Below, piece after piece: positions 17,530 to 23,557 of a stretch of 32,248 bases of DNA. Each line of letters begins with the position of its first letter. The first letter of the stretch is position 1. The notes below the pieces were generated by a model. It was given only the letters and a program-made list of their open reading frames with translations, did no database searches and was not told the origin of the DNA. The translations under genes were made by a program, and so were the position numbers. This DNA comes from a virus. Location of the stretch: positions 1 through 32,248 of the IMG/VR virus record IMGVR_UViG_3300032213_000983; one strand, 5' to 3'.

Positions 17530-18225
17530 TTACAGTCGGTCTGCGACCAGCTTGGCATAGCCGGCGATATCTACCCAGCTATCTAGGTGCGACGGGTCAC
17601 CGTAAGCGATACGCCCCATCTTATGGGCAATCATATCCATGCTCTCACGCATGTCGGGGTCCATGTCGAACCAGTTCGGGCTCATCCGTATCAAGGACTT
17701 CATATTCTGGATGAATTGCGCCTTATTGGCGTAGTCGCCGTAATCCTTGCCGCGCTGCGCAAGGATGGTCTCTACGTTGTCGGCTTTAGGCGCTACGCGC
17801 TCTTTACCCTTACCGCTAGACAAGCTGTGAAGCAGCGCTAAGTGTTCCTCCGGCGACATGTTGGCCAGCTCGGACTTCGCTTCCGGGTAGTCACGCTCCG
17901 TCAGGGTTGCCTCTGCGTTTCTAAAGTACGCAGGCCGATCACGGTCCAGTATCTTGATCTGTTCTGCTCGGACTTTAGGGTCCAGTCCCTTAAGGTGTTC
18001 TGCGTGTTCTTTCGTAACCCGTCGCATCATCGGCGGGTGTTTGCTTACAACCCTTGGGCGCACCACGTTGTCGTCGTTTTCTTCCGCCTTCTCTTCGGCC
18101 ATCTGTTTCTTCAGTAGCCAGACGTAGCTCGGACTTACAGCCATGCGGTCGGTAATGTCCTTAGTGGAAAAACCCCTCCTAAGTAGTGTCTTCACGGTTT
18201 TCGCTTTGTTAGTCTTCGTCGTCAT
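17530..18225 (-). CDS. HTH protein with DUF6378/MazG-like C-terminal domain and an inserted helicase segment
   Basis: A 231-residue protein in three parts. Residues 1-38 hold a helix-turn-helix ('RGFSTKDITDRMAVSPSYVW'). The middle is charged and linker-like, and within it residues about 118-142 read ELANMSPEEH...SSGKGKER, a close match to the Walker B flank of the primase-helicase. The C-terminal part (about 150-231, 'LAQRGKDYGDYANKAQ' to 'VDIAGYAKLVADRL') resembles DUF6378, a MazG-related phage domain that may act on nucleotides. The start has AGGAGCAAGCAA upstream. The three-part build looks chimeric. Confidence 0.75.
   Translation of the reverse strand: MTTKTNKAKTVKTLLRRGFSTKDITDRMAVSPSYVWLLKKQMAEEKAEENDDNVVRPRVVSKHPPMMRRVTKEHAEHLKGLDPKVRAEQIKILDRDRPAYFRNAEATLTERDYPEAKSELANMSPEEHLALLHSLSSGKGKERVAPKADNVETILAQRGKDYGDYANKAQFIQNMKSLIRMSPNWFDMDPDMRESMDMIAHKMGRIAYGDPSHLDSWVDIAGYAKLVADRL
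17798..17872 (-). repeat. 75-nt helicase segment in the HTH/DUF6378-like gene (copy B)
   Basis: Ungapped match to 10946-11020, 63 of 75 bases by my count, in the same frame; the encoded 25-residue segments agree at 18 positions. In this gene it lies between the HTH part and the DUF6378-like part, where no helicase fold surrounds it, so it is probably an acquired fragment. Divergence includes both synonymous and amino-acid changes, so the transfer is not recent. Confidence 0.85.
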
Positions 18226-18235
18226 TTGCTTGCTC

Positions 18236-19021
18236 CTACTTCAGGTTGCCACCGCTCTTCAGGATATCACCGTCGTACGTATACGTGCCGGTGTGTGTCA
18301 GGCGGACAAAGGGGTGGGCATAGACTTTGCCGCCATGCTTCCGCCACAGCTCACAGAAATGGTAGTCCTCCGACAGAAGGGCCCCGCTCTCGTCGATACT
18401 GGTAGCGAAATACTCATGGGTGAGCGGCTTAGCGTACTCACCCGTATCTGGGTCTTGGAAGGATGACACTCGGTAGGTCGGGACGTGCGGCTTAAGGTGC
18501 TCGAACACACCGCGCTTGATGAGCATGAAGCCAGTGCCACCATGGCGGACCTCGATGCACCCGCTCTCGTCGGACTCAGCGTCTGCGCCGCCAACCATGT
18601 TGAACACGAACGCCCCGGCGTGATGCTCTAGCTCGTCCAGCTTGCCTGCGCTTGCAGCGCGCTTGACGCTATCCCAGTTCACTTCCTTCTTGGGGTAGAT
18701 GCCGCAAGCGATGTCCCGGTCAGTGAGCATAAGCTGCGCCACTGCGTCCCCGTCGAAGCCAATGTCGGCGTCGATGAACATCAGGTAGTCGTGGCCGCTC
18801 TCAAGGAACACACGCGCCAGCTCGTTACGGGCGCGGGTGATAAGGCTCTCGTTGGTGATCTGGCACCACGCCACATGCACCCCCAGCTCACGCATCTTGG
18901 CGACCGTGAAGAGCAGACCTTGCACATACACACCTGTGCACATGCCACCGTACATAGGGGTAGCAATCATCAAGCTCGGGCGTTTGGCCTCGACCGGCTT
19001 CACCTTGATTTCATCACTCAC
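18236..19021 (-). CDS. GT-A type glycosyltransferase
   Basis: A 261-residue glycosyltransferase of the GT-A fold. 'SLMIATPMYGG' (16-26) is the first nucleotide-sugar strand, 'ITRARNELAR' (61-70) the conserved helix, and 'FIDADIGFD' (82-90) carries the D84-x-D86 metal-binding motif. 'RHGGTGFMLIKRGVFEHL' and 'SEDYHFC' are the acceptor-side elements. It transfers a sugar from an activated donor. It starts at GTG overlapping the upstream stop (GTGA). It sits two genes from a methyltransferase, which suggests a modification pair. The target could be phage DNA bases, a virion protein or host surface glycan; the sequence does not say which. Confidence 0.85.
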   Translation of the reverse strand: MSDEIKVKPVEAKRPSLMIATPMYGGMCTGVYVQGLLFTVAKMRELGVHVAWCQITNESLITRARNELARVFLESGHDYLMFIDADIGFDGDAVAQLMLTDRDIACGIYPKKEVNWDSVKRAASAGKLDELEHHAGAFVFNMVGGADAESDESGCIEVRHGGTGFMLIKRGVFEHLKPHVPTYRVSSFQDPDTGEYAKPLTHEYFATSIDESGALLSEDYHFCELWRKHGGKVYAHPFVRLTHTGTYTYDGDILKSGGNLK

Positions 19022-19203
19022 TTCATCTGCTCCTTCTTATGGGCGTAGACCTGCCGCGCAGCGGCGGCGAGGGTCACGCCGAAGTGCTCAGCGATCTCCT
19101 CAAAAGACTTACCCGCTACGTACATATCCCAAGCCACCTGCCGCTTTTCAGGCGTCCACCAACCAGCGGGCTTGCGGGGGCGACTGACAATGTTACCCGT
19201 CAC
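19018..19203 (-). CDS. Small HTH DNA-binding protein
   Basis: A 61-residue basic protein. 'WWTPEKRQVAWDMYVAGKS' then 'FEEIAEHFGVTLAAAARQVY' form a three-helix HTH of the homeodomain/resolvase-like class, with a first helix that loosely recalls GcrA-type regulators. It is coupled on both sides: its ATG overlaps the methyltransferase stop by 4 nt and its stop overlaps the glycosyltransferase GTG. It may regulate or target the modification enzymes around it; that is inference from position. Confidence 0.7.
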   Translation of the reverse strand: MTGNIVSRPRKPAGWWTPEKRQVAWDMYVAGKSFEEIAEHFGVTLAAAARQVYAHKKEQMK

Positions 19204-19805
19204 TTCTTACGCACCGCAAACTGGCGACCGATATGTACAATGTCAAGCCCTTCAGCGAAGACGTTCACAAAGAAGTCCGTAGCCAGCTTAGGACGGTGAA
19301 GGATGTCGCGGCTATCACCCCACAGGTAATCGTCGAACACCATCAAGCCACCCTGCTTCAGCAGCGGCCACGCCATACACGCATCGGTCAGCACGTCCTT
19401 GGCGGTATGGCTACCGTCGATATAGATGAAGTCGAAAGACGGGTGGTCTTCGGGAGCTTCCACCAACCAGTGAGCAAGCTCCTGCACGGATGTGGACTTG
19501 TGCTGGAAGATACGGCGGCGCGGGAACTTCTTTGCCGCGACAACCAGATTGTGCCGGAACCGATCTTCAATACCCTGCACGGTCTCAGCGCTGTGCTCCT
19601 CGCTGCCTTCCCATGTGTCGATACAACGAAGGTTATCACCCTCGGTCATCATGTTCTCGGCCATCCAGACGGCGCTGCGGCCCTCGAACGAACCAATCTC
19701 AAGGAAGTTACGTTGCCCCGGCGTACCCGGTAACAGCGTAGCAAGCTGCTCCCACACCGGGATGTTGAAGCTGAACCAGTCTTGCGTGAATGTGTATTCG
19801 GTCAT
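19200..19805 (-). CDS. Class I SAM-dependent methyltransferase
   Basis: A 201-residue methyltransferase. ATG 19805 is preferred to an in-frame GTG 24 nt upstream because AGGAGAGAG lies 3-9 nt before it and the previous gene stops 10 nt away. The SAM loop is 'FLEIGSFEGRS' (34-44), the acidic ribose contact is 'CIDTWEG' (61-67), and 'FDFIYIDGSHTAKDV' near 110 with 'GGLMVFDDYLWGD' complete the core. This pattern is typical of the Methyltransf_24/CmcI-like group, which act on small molecules or sugars rather than on DNA bases. With the nearby glycosyltransferase it may methylate a sugar. Confidence 0.85.
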   Translation of the reverse strand: MTEYTFTQDWFSFNIPVWEQLATLLPGTPGQRNFLEIGSFEGRSAVWMAENMMTEGDNLRCIDTWEGSEEHSAETVQGIEDRFRHNLVVAAKKFPRRRIFQHKSTSVQELAHWLVEAPEDHPSFDFIYIDGSHTAKDVLTDACMAWPLLKQGGLMVFDDYLWGDSRDILHRPKLATDFFVNVFAEGLDIVHIGRQFAVRKK

Positions 19806-19815
19806 TTGCTCTCTC

Positions 19816-20238
19816 CTATTCTGGTACACGTTTGAAGTTAGTGGTGGGGATTAGAACTACCTGCTCGACGTCCATCGGGTCGCCCCGGTCGTAGCGCCCA
19901 CCCGTGCTTACGGTGTGTTCAGTAGGCAGTTGAATAACGCCAAGCTGGTCGGTCCACTGCACAGCCAGAAGCGCATCCATGTTATGGTTGGTTGCGCCAC
20001 ACAGTGCGTCGTACTTATTTTTGCTAAGCATGTAGGTAGGGTATCGGCTGCGCTCGTTCTTTCTGGTTTTCACCTCGACCACGCACTTGCGGTTACTGAA
20101 CGAGAACATGCCATCATAGAACGCATACTCCTCGGTGGGCACCTCTGCCTCCAACCCGAACGCCCGCCCCAACTTACTCAGGACGTAGTGCTGGTTGCCA
20201 CGATCAGCCGCGCTTTCGTATTTCGGCCTACTCACCAT
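19816..20238 (-). CDS. PD-(D/E)XK superfamily nuclease-like protein
   Basis: A 140-residue protein. An N-terminal helix with Glu ('KYESAADRGNQHYVLSKL') precedes D42 ('YDGMFSF') and E55-x-K57 ('CVVEVKTRK'), the standard metal-binding layout of the restriction-endonuclease fold. A helix 'LSKNKYDALCGA' and a strand 'ALLAVQWTDQLG' follow, as in resolvase/RecB-like small nucleases. It lies between the methyltransferase and the DNA polymerase side of the operon. It is possibly a structure-specific or host-DNA nuclease. The leader is AGGAGCAAACC. Confidence 0.75.
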   Translation of the reverse strand: MVSRPKYESAADRGNQHYVLSKLGRAFGLEAEVPTEEYAFYDGMFSFSNRKCVVEVKTRKNERSRYPTYMLSKNKYDALCGATNHNMDALLAVQWTDQLGVIQLPTEHTVSTGGRYDRGDPMDVEQVVLIPTTNFKRVPE

Positions 20239-20428
20239 GGTTTGCTCCTTTCTTGGCGTACTTCTCCTTCAAAACCTCGTCGTAGCAGTCTTGTGCCAAA
20301 TGGATTACGTCGTTCAGAAAGTCCGCTGCAATAATCCAGTCCTCTTCCAGTAGCTTACGGAAGTCGTCACCTATAATTCGCCCTTCTTCGCCGTTCCAAC
20401 GGAACCTGAGTTTAATCTCACCCGCCAT
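20228..20428 (-). CDS. Small unknown protein overlapping the polymerase end
   Basis: ATG 20428 (66 residues, 'MAGEIKLRFRWNGEEGR') is chosen over an upstream in-frame start because GGGAGCAAGCT directly precedes it. The ATG lies 11 nt inside the polymerase gene, and its end overlaps the next gene by 11 nt. A short strand pair is followed by two acidic helices ('DDFRKLLEEDWIIAADFLNDVI', 'CYDEVLKEKYAKKG'). No known motif. Perhaps a polymerase accessory peptide, by coupling only. Confidence 0.65.
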   Translation of the reverse strand: MAGEIKLRFRWNGEEGRIIGDDFRKLLEEDWIIAADFLNDVIHLAQDCYDEVLKEKYAKKGANHGE

Positions 20429-22232
20429 AGCTTGCTCCCATCTTACTCTCACAGTTTAACGGCAACGCCGCTGCCCACTTCGGGCGGATACGCATACATT
20501 GCTCAACGAACGCACGCGCCTCGTTAGCTTCCTCCTGCGGTGCTACCACCACCACGCTATCGTGGACGGTCATGGCTACCTTGTACCTCCGGGCGATCAT
20601 CAGCATCTGGTTGGCGATGATGATGCGGGCCAAGGCTTGGCAGATATTCTCTACGCACTTGCCGCCGTATATCCGCGTAGGGATAACCGCTCGGCCCTTC
20701 TTGGTGTCGTACACCATCTCCTGCTTATTCTTGTCGTTCAGGATAAGTCGCAGGTTGGGGTAGCGGAGGCGCAACAGGTTGGGGAGGACGATACCACCAG
20801 CGACGGCCAGCTTCATACCCTCACCAATCGACGTAAGGTTATTGACTACCAAGGACTCCAGCGCGTCACCCGTATCCCGCCACAGTTTGGGGATGTGGGG
20901 ATAGGTCTCCCGGTACACCGCGATGATGCGCTTGCACTCGTCCAGCTCCATGGTGACACCGAAGGTCTTCAACTGCGCTTGGAACTTCTTGGCCCCCATG
21001 CCATAGCCTGCACCTAGGATGGTAGTCTTACCCACGAACCGCTGCGAGTCAGTAACTTCGTCCACTAGTTCGTTGTAGATGGATGACGCCATGATCTTGT
21101 AGACGTCCTCACCCTTGTCGAACGCCTCAACCAAGTCCCACTGCCCAGCCAGCCACGCCAAGGTGCGCGCTTCAATCTGGCTGGAGTCACAGTCTATAAC
21201 CACGTAGCCGGAAGGTGCCTTGATGGCCTTCTTCAGTGGTGACTTGCGCGGCAGGTTCTGGAGATTGACCTTATCGTCGCCACCGAACCGCCCAGTGTGG
21301 GCTGCGTAGTAGCGCAAGGGAACAGGCAGCAGACCACGCTCAGAGATACCGATGAACCGCTCGGTCCGGGTCTCTTCCAACGTAGACTTTACCCCTAGCC
21401 GCGCAGCCACAATGGCCTGCACCTGCTCGCTCTCATGCTCCAGCAGCGCCTTGAACTCCTCGTCGCTCTTGGCAAACGCAAAGGTCTCCTTGCCCGTTGT
21501 CGGGCTGATCTTCATGGGCGGCTCGACGCCATGGAACTCCAGAAGCTCGGCCAGCTTCGGGTTGCTCATCAGCTCGGCCTTGTCGTAGTTCATCTTGGCC
21601 ATGAGCGCTTCCTTGTGCGCCTTCACCGCCTCAAGATGCGCTTCCAGCGCCGCCTTGTCCAAGGCCAGCACCGGCTCGGTGAACATACGCATGGTCAGGT
21701 CGATTAGCTGAAGCTCCTCCTTGGGGAACCCCTCCAGCAACTTCATCGCCAGCTTGTACGTCATCTCGGTGTCGTTGATGCAGTAGTTGCCGTAGGTCGC
21801 CAGTTCTTCCGGCGTAAAGTCCAGCCGGCGCTTGCCCAGCGCGTTGATAACCTCGGTGCCCTTGACGCCCAGCCCGTACCGCTCGGCAGCTTTGGCTAGG
21901 CTGTTACCCGCATCAGGTCCGTCGATAGCGCGCAGCATGGACAGGGTATCCACAATGCGCTTGGGTCGGATGTCGAACCGCCAGTTCATGATGGCCATAT
22001 CGAACATCGCGTTGTGCGCGATGGCGATGCTGTTGGCCCAGTCGAACCTATCCAACCAAGCCTTGGTCTGCTTGGCTGTGCCGGAGAACCACTGCGCCGG
22101 CTCGTCGTCCACCTTTACGGATACGCCGATAGCCTCAAAGCGCGAGTCACGGACGTACTCCTCCGTTGTGATCTTCGACAGGCTGAACTGCTGGCTGTAG
22201 TATGTCTCGAAGTCTACGGTCAGGATGGTCAT
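20418..22232 (-). CDS. polA: Family A DNA polymerase with 3'-5' exonuclease
   Basis: A 604-residue polymerase. ATG 22232 overlaps the upstream stop as TGATG; a GTG one codon earlier is less likely. Exonuclease motifs are all present: D7-x-E9 ('VDFET'), 'HNAMFD' 73-78, and Y150-x3-D154. Polymerase motif A is D349-SSQIEAR, motif B is R398-x3-K402-x3-L406-G-x2-Y410-G, and motif C is V-H557-D558-S559. At the site matching E. coli Phe762 there is Leu406, and motif C has HDS instead of HDE. There is no 5'-3' exonuclease domain, as usual for phages. It replicates phage DNA with the primase-helicase. Confidence 0.95.
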   Translation of the reverse strand: MTILTVDFETYYSQQFSLSKITTEEYVRDSRFEAIGVSVKVDDEPAQWFSGTAKQTKAWLDRFDWANSIAIAHNAMFDMAIMNWRFDIRPKRIVDTLSMLRAIDGPDAGNSLAKAAERYGLGVKGTEVINALGKRRLDFTPEELATYGNYCINDTEMTYKLAMKLLEGFPKEELQLIDLTMRMFTEPVLALDKAALEAHLEAVKAHKEALMAKMNYDKAELMSNPKLAELLEFHGVEPPMKISPTTGKETFAFAKSDEEFKALLEHESEQVQAIVAARLGVKSTLEETRTERFIGISERGLLPVPLRYYAAHTGRFGGDDKVNLQNLPRKSPLKKAIKAPSGYVVIDCDSSQIEARTLAWLAGQWDLVEAFDKGEDVYKIMASSIYNELVDEVTDSQRFVGKTTILGAGYGMGAKKFQAQLKTFGVTMELDECKRIIAVYRETYPHIPKLWRDTGDALESLVVNNLTSIGEGMKLAVAGGIVLPNLLRLRYPNLRLILNDKNKQEMVYDTKKGRAVIPTRIYGGKCVENICQALARIIIANQMLMIARRYKVAMTVHDSVVVVAPQEEANEARAFVEQCMRIRPKWAAALPLNCESKMGASYGG

Positions 22233-22330
22233 CACTTATCCCCATCGCGGTTGATGGCCCGCTTAATCAGTATGTAGCTAGGCACTACAATCAGTGCGAT
22301 CACCGTCCAGAAAAGTATCGGATCATGCAT
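22232..22330 (-). CDS. 32-residue single-pass membrane peptide
   Basis: A short gene directly ahead of the polymerase. AAGGAG lies 7 nt before ATG 22330, and the stop overlaps the polymerase ATG as TGATG. The product has a short N-terminus (MHDP), a hydrophobic helix 'ILFWTVIALIVVPSYILI', then 'KRAINRDGDK' with positive charges just after the helix. That predicts one membrane span. It may be a tiny membrane effector or mainly a coupling device for polymerase translation. Confidence 0.65.
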   Translation of the reverse strand: MHDPILFWTVIALIVVPSYILIKRAINRDGDK

Positions 22331-22499
22331 CGGCCTGCTCCTTCGCTGCTATTGCTTTAGCCTGCCACAGGTGGCCCTTGGCCCGCTCGGACAGCACCAC
22401 TGGTCTCATTGCCCCGTCAGGGTAGCGCCAGTAGAACCGCCGGTTGTGTATAACGACACGTCTTGTTCCGCTAAGGCGGCGTTTGATTTTTGTAGCCAT
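22323..22499 (-). CDS. 58-residue basic protein, unknown
   Basis: The frame from ATG 22499 (AGAAGGTG about 7 nt upstream) encodes a basic protein beginning MATKIKRRLSGTRR, with 'HNRRFYWRYPDG' and a C-terminal helix 'ERAKGHLWQAKAIAAKEQADA'. Its stop lies inside the next small gene (8-nt overlap). It overlaps the end of the upstream gene (22406-22684) by 94 nt in another frame, which is unusually long for this genome. An internal ATG at 22427 would shorten that overlap but would lose the conserved-looking basic N-terminus. Confidence 0.55.
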   Translation of the reverse strand: MATKIKRRLSGTRRVVIHNRRFYWRYPDGAMRPVVLSERAKGHLWQAKAIAAKEQADA

Positions 22500-22684
22500 G
22501 TATTCACCTTCTGAAATGCGCCTAGCTCATCCACGGCTTGGGTTATGGTGCGCGCAGTATATGGGTAGGGCCTTTTCTCTCCCTCCGGATGCACGGCGAC
22601 GATGGTCCACCGGCCTTCCTGCTTAGTGTAGTAGACGTAGAAGAATGGTCCGGCCCCGTCAGGGTATACTCGTGCTGGTTGCAT
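22406..22684 (-). CDS. 92-residue unknown protein
   Basis: ATG 22684 is taken as the start, with GGGAGG 12 nt upstream, a little far. The product begins MQPARVYPDGAGPFFYVYY, with aromatic strands ('GRWTIVAVHPEG') and then a helix 'TITQAVDELGAFQKVNTWLQ'. The last roughly 30 residues coincide with the start of the next gene in another frame and look less protein-like. No family recognised. It starts inside the membrane-peptide gene at 22659-22808. Confidence 0.5.
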   Translation of the reverse strand: MQPARVYPDGAGPFFYVYYTKQEGRWTIVAVHPEGEKRPYPYTARTITQAVDELGAFQKVNTWLQKSNAALAEQDVSLYTTGGSTGATLTGQ

Positions 22685-22808
22685 TTCGACTGTTGACCTC
22701 CCTTTGCCTCTTCTCGACCTCGAACACAGCGGCGTCGACAATCACCATCCAGCTAAGGAGAGTGACAACGACGATGACCACGCTCCAAGCCGCCAACCTT
22801 ACTATCAT
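22659..22808 (-). CDS. 49-residue membrane peptide downstream of the alpha-CTD gene
   Basis: ATG 22808 has GGGAG 6 nt upstream, inside the 16-nt gap after the alpha-CTD gene. Residues about 5-29 ('LAAWSVVIVVVTLLSWMVIV' and following) form a strong membrane helix. A charged, probably helical tail 'FEVEKRQREVNSR' follows. One span with a short soluble tail fits a small inner-membrane protein. It is too short for a usual i-spanin or holin. Function unknown. Confidence 0.6.
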   Translation of the reverse strand: MIVRLAAWSVVIVVVTLLSWMVIVDAAVFEVEKRQREVNSRNATSTSIP

Positions 22809-22824
22809 CGCAGGCTCCCGACTC

Positions 22825-23205
22825 TCACTCGTTTCCCTCTAGAGTCAGCGCGTCGGGCATCAGCTTGGCGATGCGCTGCACTTCCAGCACAGCTTCAGCG
22901 TAAGCTACCTTAGCGGCGCGGATGCGCGCCATTGCATGGGCCATCTCTTCTTCAACGGTAAGGGAAGGCGTCTTACGTAACTCAAGTCCAAACAAACCCA
23001 ACAACTCGTTCACTTCATGCAAGCTCTTGCGCCCGAAGTTAGGGATACGAAGGAGGTCGGCTTCCGACTTGGTTATAATGTCACGAAGGGTGCGGATACC
23101 TTCATTACAGAAGCAGTTGAGTGGACGCACGGAGAACTCTAACTCCTCCACTCCAACGTCCAACGGGTCACGGTCACCCAGTATCTTTTTAAGCCACAAA
23201 TCCAT
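22825..23205 (-). CDS. Phage homologue of the RNA polymerase alpha-subunit C-terminal domain
   Basis: A 126-residue protein from ATG 23205 (TGATG overlap, GGAGG 6 nt upstream). Residues about 18-77 match bacterial alpha-CTD along their length: 'VEELEFSVRPLNC', then '...ADLLRIPNFGRKSLHEV'. Matching E. coli numbering, R265, N268, C269, G296, K298, S299 and E302 correspond to R27, N30, C31, G58, K60, S61 and E64. Only K271 is changed (C33). These residues bind UP-element DNA in the host enzyme. The alpha N-terminal assembly domain is absent. Residues 79-126 form a new helical tail ('EEMAHAMARIRAAKVAYAEAV'). It probably binds promoter DNA or activators and redirects host transcription. Confidence 0.88.
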   Translation of the reverse strand: MDLWLKKILGDRDPLDVGVEELEFSVRPLNCFCNEGIRTLRDIITKSEADLLRIPNFGRKSLHEVNELLGLFGLELRKTPSLTVEEEMAHAMARIRAAKVAYAEAVLEVQRIAKLMPDALTLEGNE

Positions 23206-23507
23206 CACTCACCTCCTTTAAGCTTCCTGATTATCTCGCGGGTGCTGTCCCAGTTAGCCTCGTTCACGACTACGACTACGCCGCCTGCGCTACGTATCTG
23301 CTCAATCTCATGCACCTGAAGCGCTGTCGGCTTGTTGGTGCCTGCCTTGCACTCGATAGCCAGAAACCTCCCCGCTACGCAGCAGATGATGTCGGGAACA
23401 CCGCTCCGTCCATATCCGTGCGTAGCAGGGAAGAAGTAGTAGACACCCTCCTCACGGAGGATTTTGACTACCTTGGCTTTGACCTTGCCTTCTGGGGTAA
23501 GTGCCAT
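23205..23507 (-). CDS. VRR-NUC family nuclease
   Basis: A 100-residue minimal VRR-NUC/Holliday-resolvase-like endonuclease. An N-terminal helix ends in 'GVYYFFPATHGYGRSG', followed by P38-D39 ('GVPDII') and E52-x-K54 ('LAIECKAG'), with Q64 in the next helix, then the 'GGVVVVVNE' strand. The family cuts branched DNA or nicks duplex DNA. First gene after the candidate promoter at 23529-23556, with an AAGGAGCAAACG leader. It is coupled to the alpha-CTD gene (TGATG). Confidence 0.88.
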   Translation of the reverse strand: MALTPEGKVKAKVVKILREEGVYYFFPATHGYGRSGVPDIICCVAGRFLAIECKAGTNKPTALQVHEIEQIRSAGGVVVVVNEANWDSTREIIRKLKGGE

Positions 23508-23528
23508 CGTTTGCTCCTTGGGGAGATG

Positions 23529-23556
23529 ACGATACCAAACCCAGAGACAGTGTCAA
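23529..23556 (-). promoter_or_regulatory. Candidate sigma70-type promoter of the nuclease/alpha-CTD/polymerase operon
   Basis: On the - strand a perfect TTGACA (complement of 23551-23556) is followed after 16 nt by TATCGT (complement of 23529-23534; 4 of 6 match). It lies in the 50-nt gap between two genes. Transcription would begin just before the AAGGAG of the VRR-NUC gene, giving a very short leader. Confidence 0.6.
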
Positions 23557-23557
23557 G

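Noticed and set aside
17280-17558. HicA toxin of a toxin-antitoxin pair
   Set aside because: The fold resemblance is weak and no HicB-like antitoxin is next to it; the longer start at 17558 also lacks a ribosome-binding site.
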